A stretch of DNA of 64,000 bases from contig NZ_ACEP01000088.1 of NCBI RefSeq assembly GCF_000173975.1, positions 1 through 64,000 on the forward strand, read 5' to 3'. Below are positions 62,973-64,000 of the stretch, one piece after another. The position numbers and the translations under genes are program-made. The DNA is from Anaerobutyricum hallii DSM 3353. GTDB taxonomy: Bacteria; Bacillota; Clostridia; Lachnospirales; Lachnospiraceae. Each line of letters starts with the position of its first letter. Position 1 is the stretch's first letter. The notes below the pieces were generated by a model that did not search any database, was not told the DNA's origin, and saw only the letters and a program-made list of their open reading frames with translations.

Positions 62973-63977
62973 ATGAATCTTGCAGATTATAAAAATATTT
63001 GGGTTTTTATTGAAACAGAATGTGGTAAGCCAAAAAATGTTGGTTTTGAATTAATCAACGCAGCAAAACCACTTGCACAGGAAAAAGGCTGTGAATTGAT
63101 CGCAGTTGTTATTGGTAAAGACATTGAGGGTGTTGCAAAAGATGCCATCTGCTATGGTGCAGATTCCGCAATTATCGTTGATGGACCAGAATATGAATAC
63201 TATACAACAGATGCTTTTGCAAAAGCACTTGTTGCATTAGTAGAAAAATATAAACCAGAAACATTGATGATTGGTGCTACAAACAATGGTCGTGATTTAG
63301 GACCTAGAGTTTCTTGTAGATTAAAAACAGGTCTTACGGCAGACTGTACAGCAATCGCAATTGATGAAGAGACAGGAAATGTTGCATGGACACGTCCTAC
63401 ATTTGGTGGAAACCTGATGGCAACAATCATGTGTCCAGAAAACCGACCTCAGATGGGTACTGTTCGTCCGGCAGTATTTAAAAAAGGTGCTTACGATGAA
63501 GCAAAAACAGGTGAGATCGTAAAAGAAGAGATTACGGTAGCTGCAGATGAAATTCGTACAACCCTCATAGAGAGAGTAAAAGAAGTTGCTGAATCTATCA
63601 ACCTTGAAGAAGCAGAGATTATTGTTTCCGGTGGACGTGGAGTTGGTTCTCAGGAAAACTTCCAGTTATTACAGGATCTTGCCGACGTACTTGGCGCAAC
63701 TGTTGGATGCAGCCGTGCAGTAGTAGATGCAGGCTGGATGCCGCATGCACATCAGGTAGGACAGTCAGGTAAGACAGTTGCTCCGAAGTTATATTTTGCA
63801 ATCGGTATTTCCGGTGCTATCCAGCACGTAGCAGGTATCTCTGGTTCCGATACAATCGTAGCAATTAATAAAGATCCAGATGCTCCAATCTTTGATGTAG
63901 CAGACTACGGAATCGTTGGAAACTTAAATGAAGTAGTTCCAGCATTAACAGAAGCATTTAAAGCAGAGAAAGCTTAA
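62973..63977 (+). CDS. etfA: Electron-transfer flavoprotein subunit alpha
   Basis: Alpha subunit of Etf, 334 residues. It has the N-terminal [10 protein letters not shown], the FAD-binding C-terminal domain with [49 protein letters not shown] and [20 protein letters not shown]. No ferredoxin-like cysteine cluster precedes the Etf fold, unlike the alpha subunits of some acetogen complexes. The operon probably continues past the window, as no terminator is seen. Confidence 0.95.
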   Translation: MNLADYKNIWVFIETECGKPKNVGFELINAAKPLAQEKGCELIAVVIGKDIEGVAKDAICYGADSAIIVDGPEYEYYTTDAFAKALVALVEKYKPETLMIGATNNGRDLGPRVSCRLKTGLTADCTAIAIDEETGNVAWTRPTFGGNLMATIMCPENRPQMGTVRPAVFKKGAYDEAKTGEIVKEEITVAADEIRTTLIERVKEVAESINLEEAEIIVSGGRGVGSQENFQLLQDLADVLGATVGCSRAVVDAGWMPHAHQVGQSGKTVAPKLYFAIGISGAIQHVAGISGSDTIVAINKDPDAPIFDVADYGIVGNLNEVVPALTEAFKAEKA

Positions 63978-64000
63978 AAATATAAATTAAGTTTAAGAGC

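Noticed and set aside
1-64000. CRISPR array, phage, transposase or toxin-antitoxin islands
   Set aside because: No spaced direct repeats, no integrase, transposase or small paired toxin genes were recognised; the dispersed repeats are palindromic and non-coding.

Overview
The window is low-GC, densely coded DNA from an anaerobic Firmicute, most probably a Lachnospiraceae member close to Anaerobutyricum. The reasons are the gene order, mostly one coding strand, strong AGGAGG ribosome sites, a ptsHI pair, a lactate permease / flavin D-lactate dehydrogenase / EtfBA cluster, and a giant 2-hydroxyacyl-CoA dehydratase activase. It is almost entirely chromosomal core. I saw no phage, transposase, CRISPR array or rRNA.

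Layout. 1-456: two near-identical tRNA-Glu(CTC) genes on the minus strand, each with its own promoter. 457-9940: tRNA modification and DNA repair (miaB, mutS, mutL, miaA, a PLP lyase-like gene, radC). 10064-19971: elongation and division-site block (mreB-mreC-mreD-PBP2-minC-minD-minE-rodA), then mgsA and a D,D-carboxypeptidase. 20090-24232: an uncharacterised P-loop protein, a radical SAM protein, a HlyD-like membrane protein, a YggS-type PLP protein and sepF. 24380-28112: aroB, lspA, rluD, rpsO with a leader, and a TPR protein. 28350-30351: ptsH-ptsI behind a consensus promoter. 30593-34337: UvrD-type helicase, uppP, mnmM. 34531-46476: pyrimidine and purine genes (pyrK-pyrD, pyrE, pyrC, pyrF, purE, purM, purN, purD), interrupted by small membrane proteins and an M29-type aminopeptidase. 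46543-47551: azlC-azlD. 48012-52577: the 1521-residue activase. 52776-57613: araM-araB on the minus strand, divergent from a LacI-type regulator with palindromic operators between them. 57925-58416: acyl-CoA thioesterase. 58995-63977: lactate uptake and oxidation operon, still open at the right edge.

How the genes work together. The mre/PBP2/min/rodA block supplies the elongation machine and division-site selection, and SepF and UppP serve the same envelope work. The lactate operon imports lactate and oxidises it through a flavoprotein LDH coupled to Etf, the arrangement known for electron-confurcating lactate oxidation in acetogens and lactate-using butyrate producers. The araM/araB/LacI set looks like a small arabinose (ribulose) catabolic locus.

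No obviously new multi-gene system was found. The least explained signals are non-coding: several families of dispersed intergenic repeats and hairpins, a recurring 17-base motif in front of unrelated genes, two operator sets (ara and lactate), and small or lineage-limited genes (50-residue membrane peptide at 37082, P-loop protein at 20090, HlyD-like orphan at 21588).
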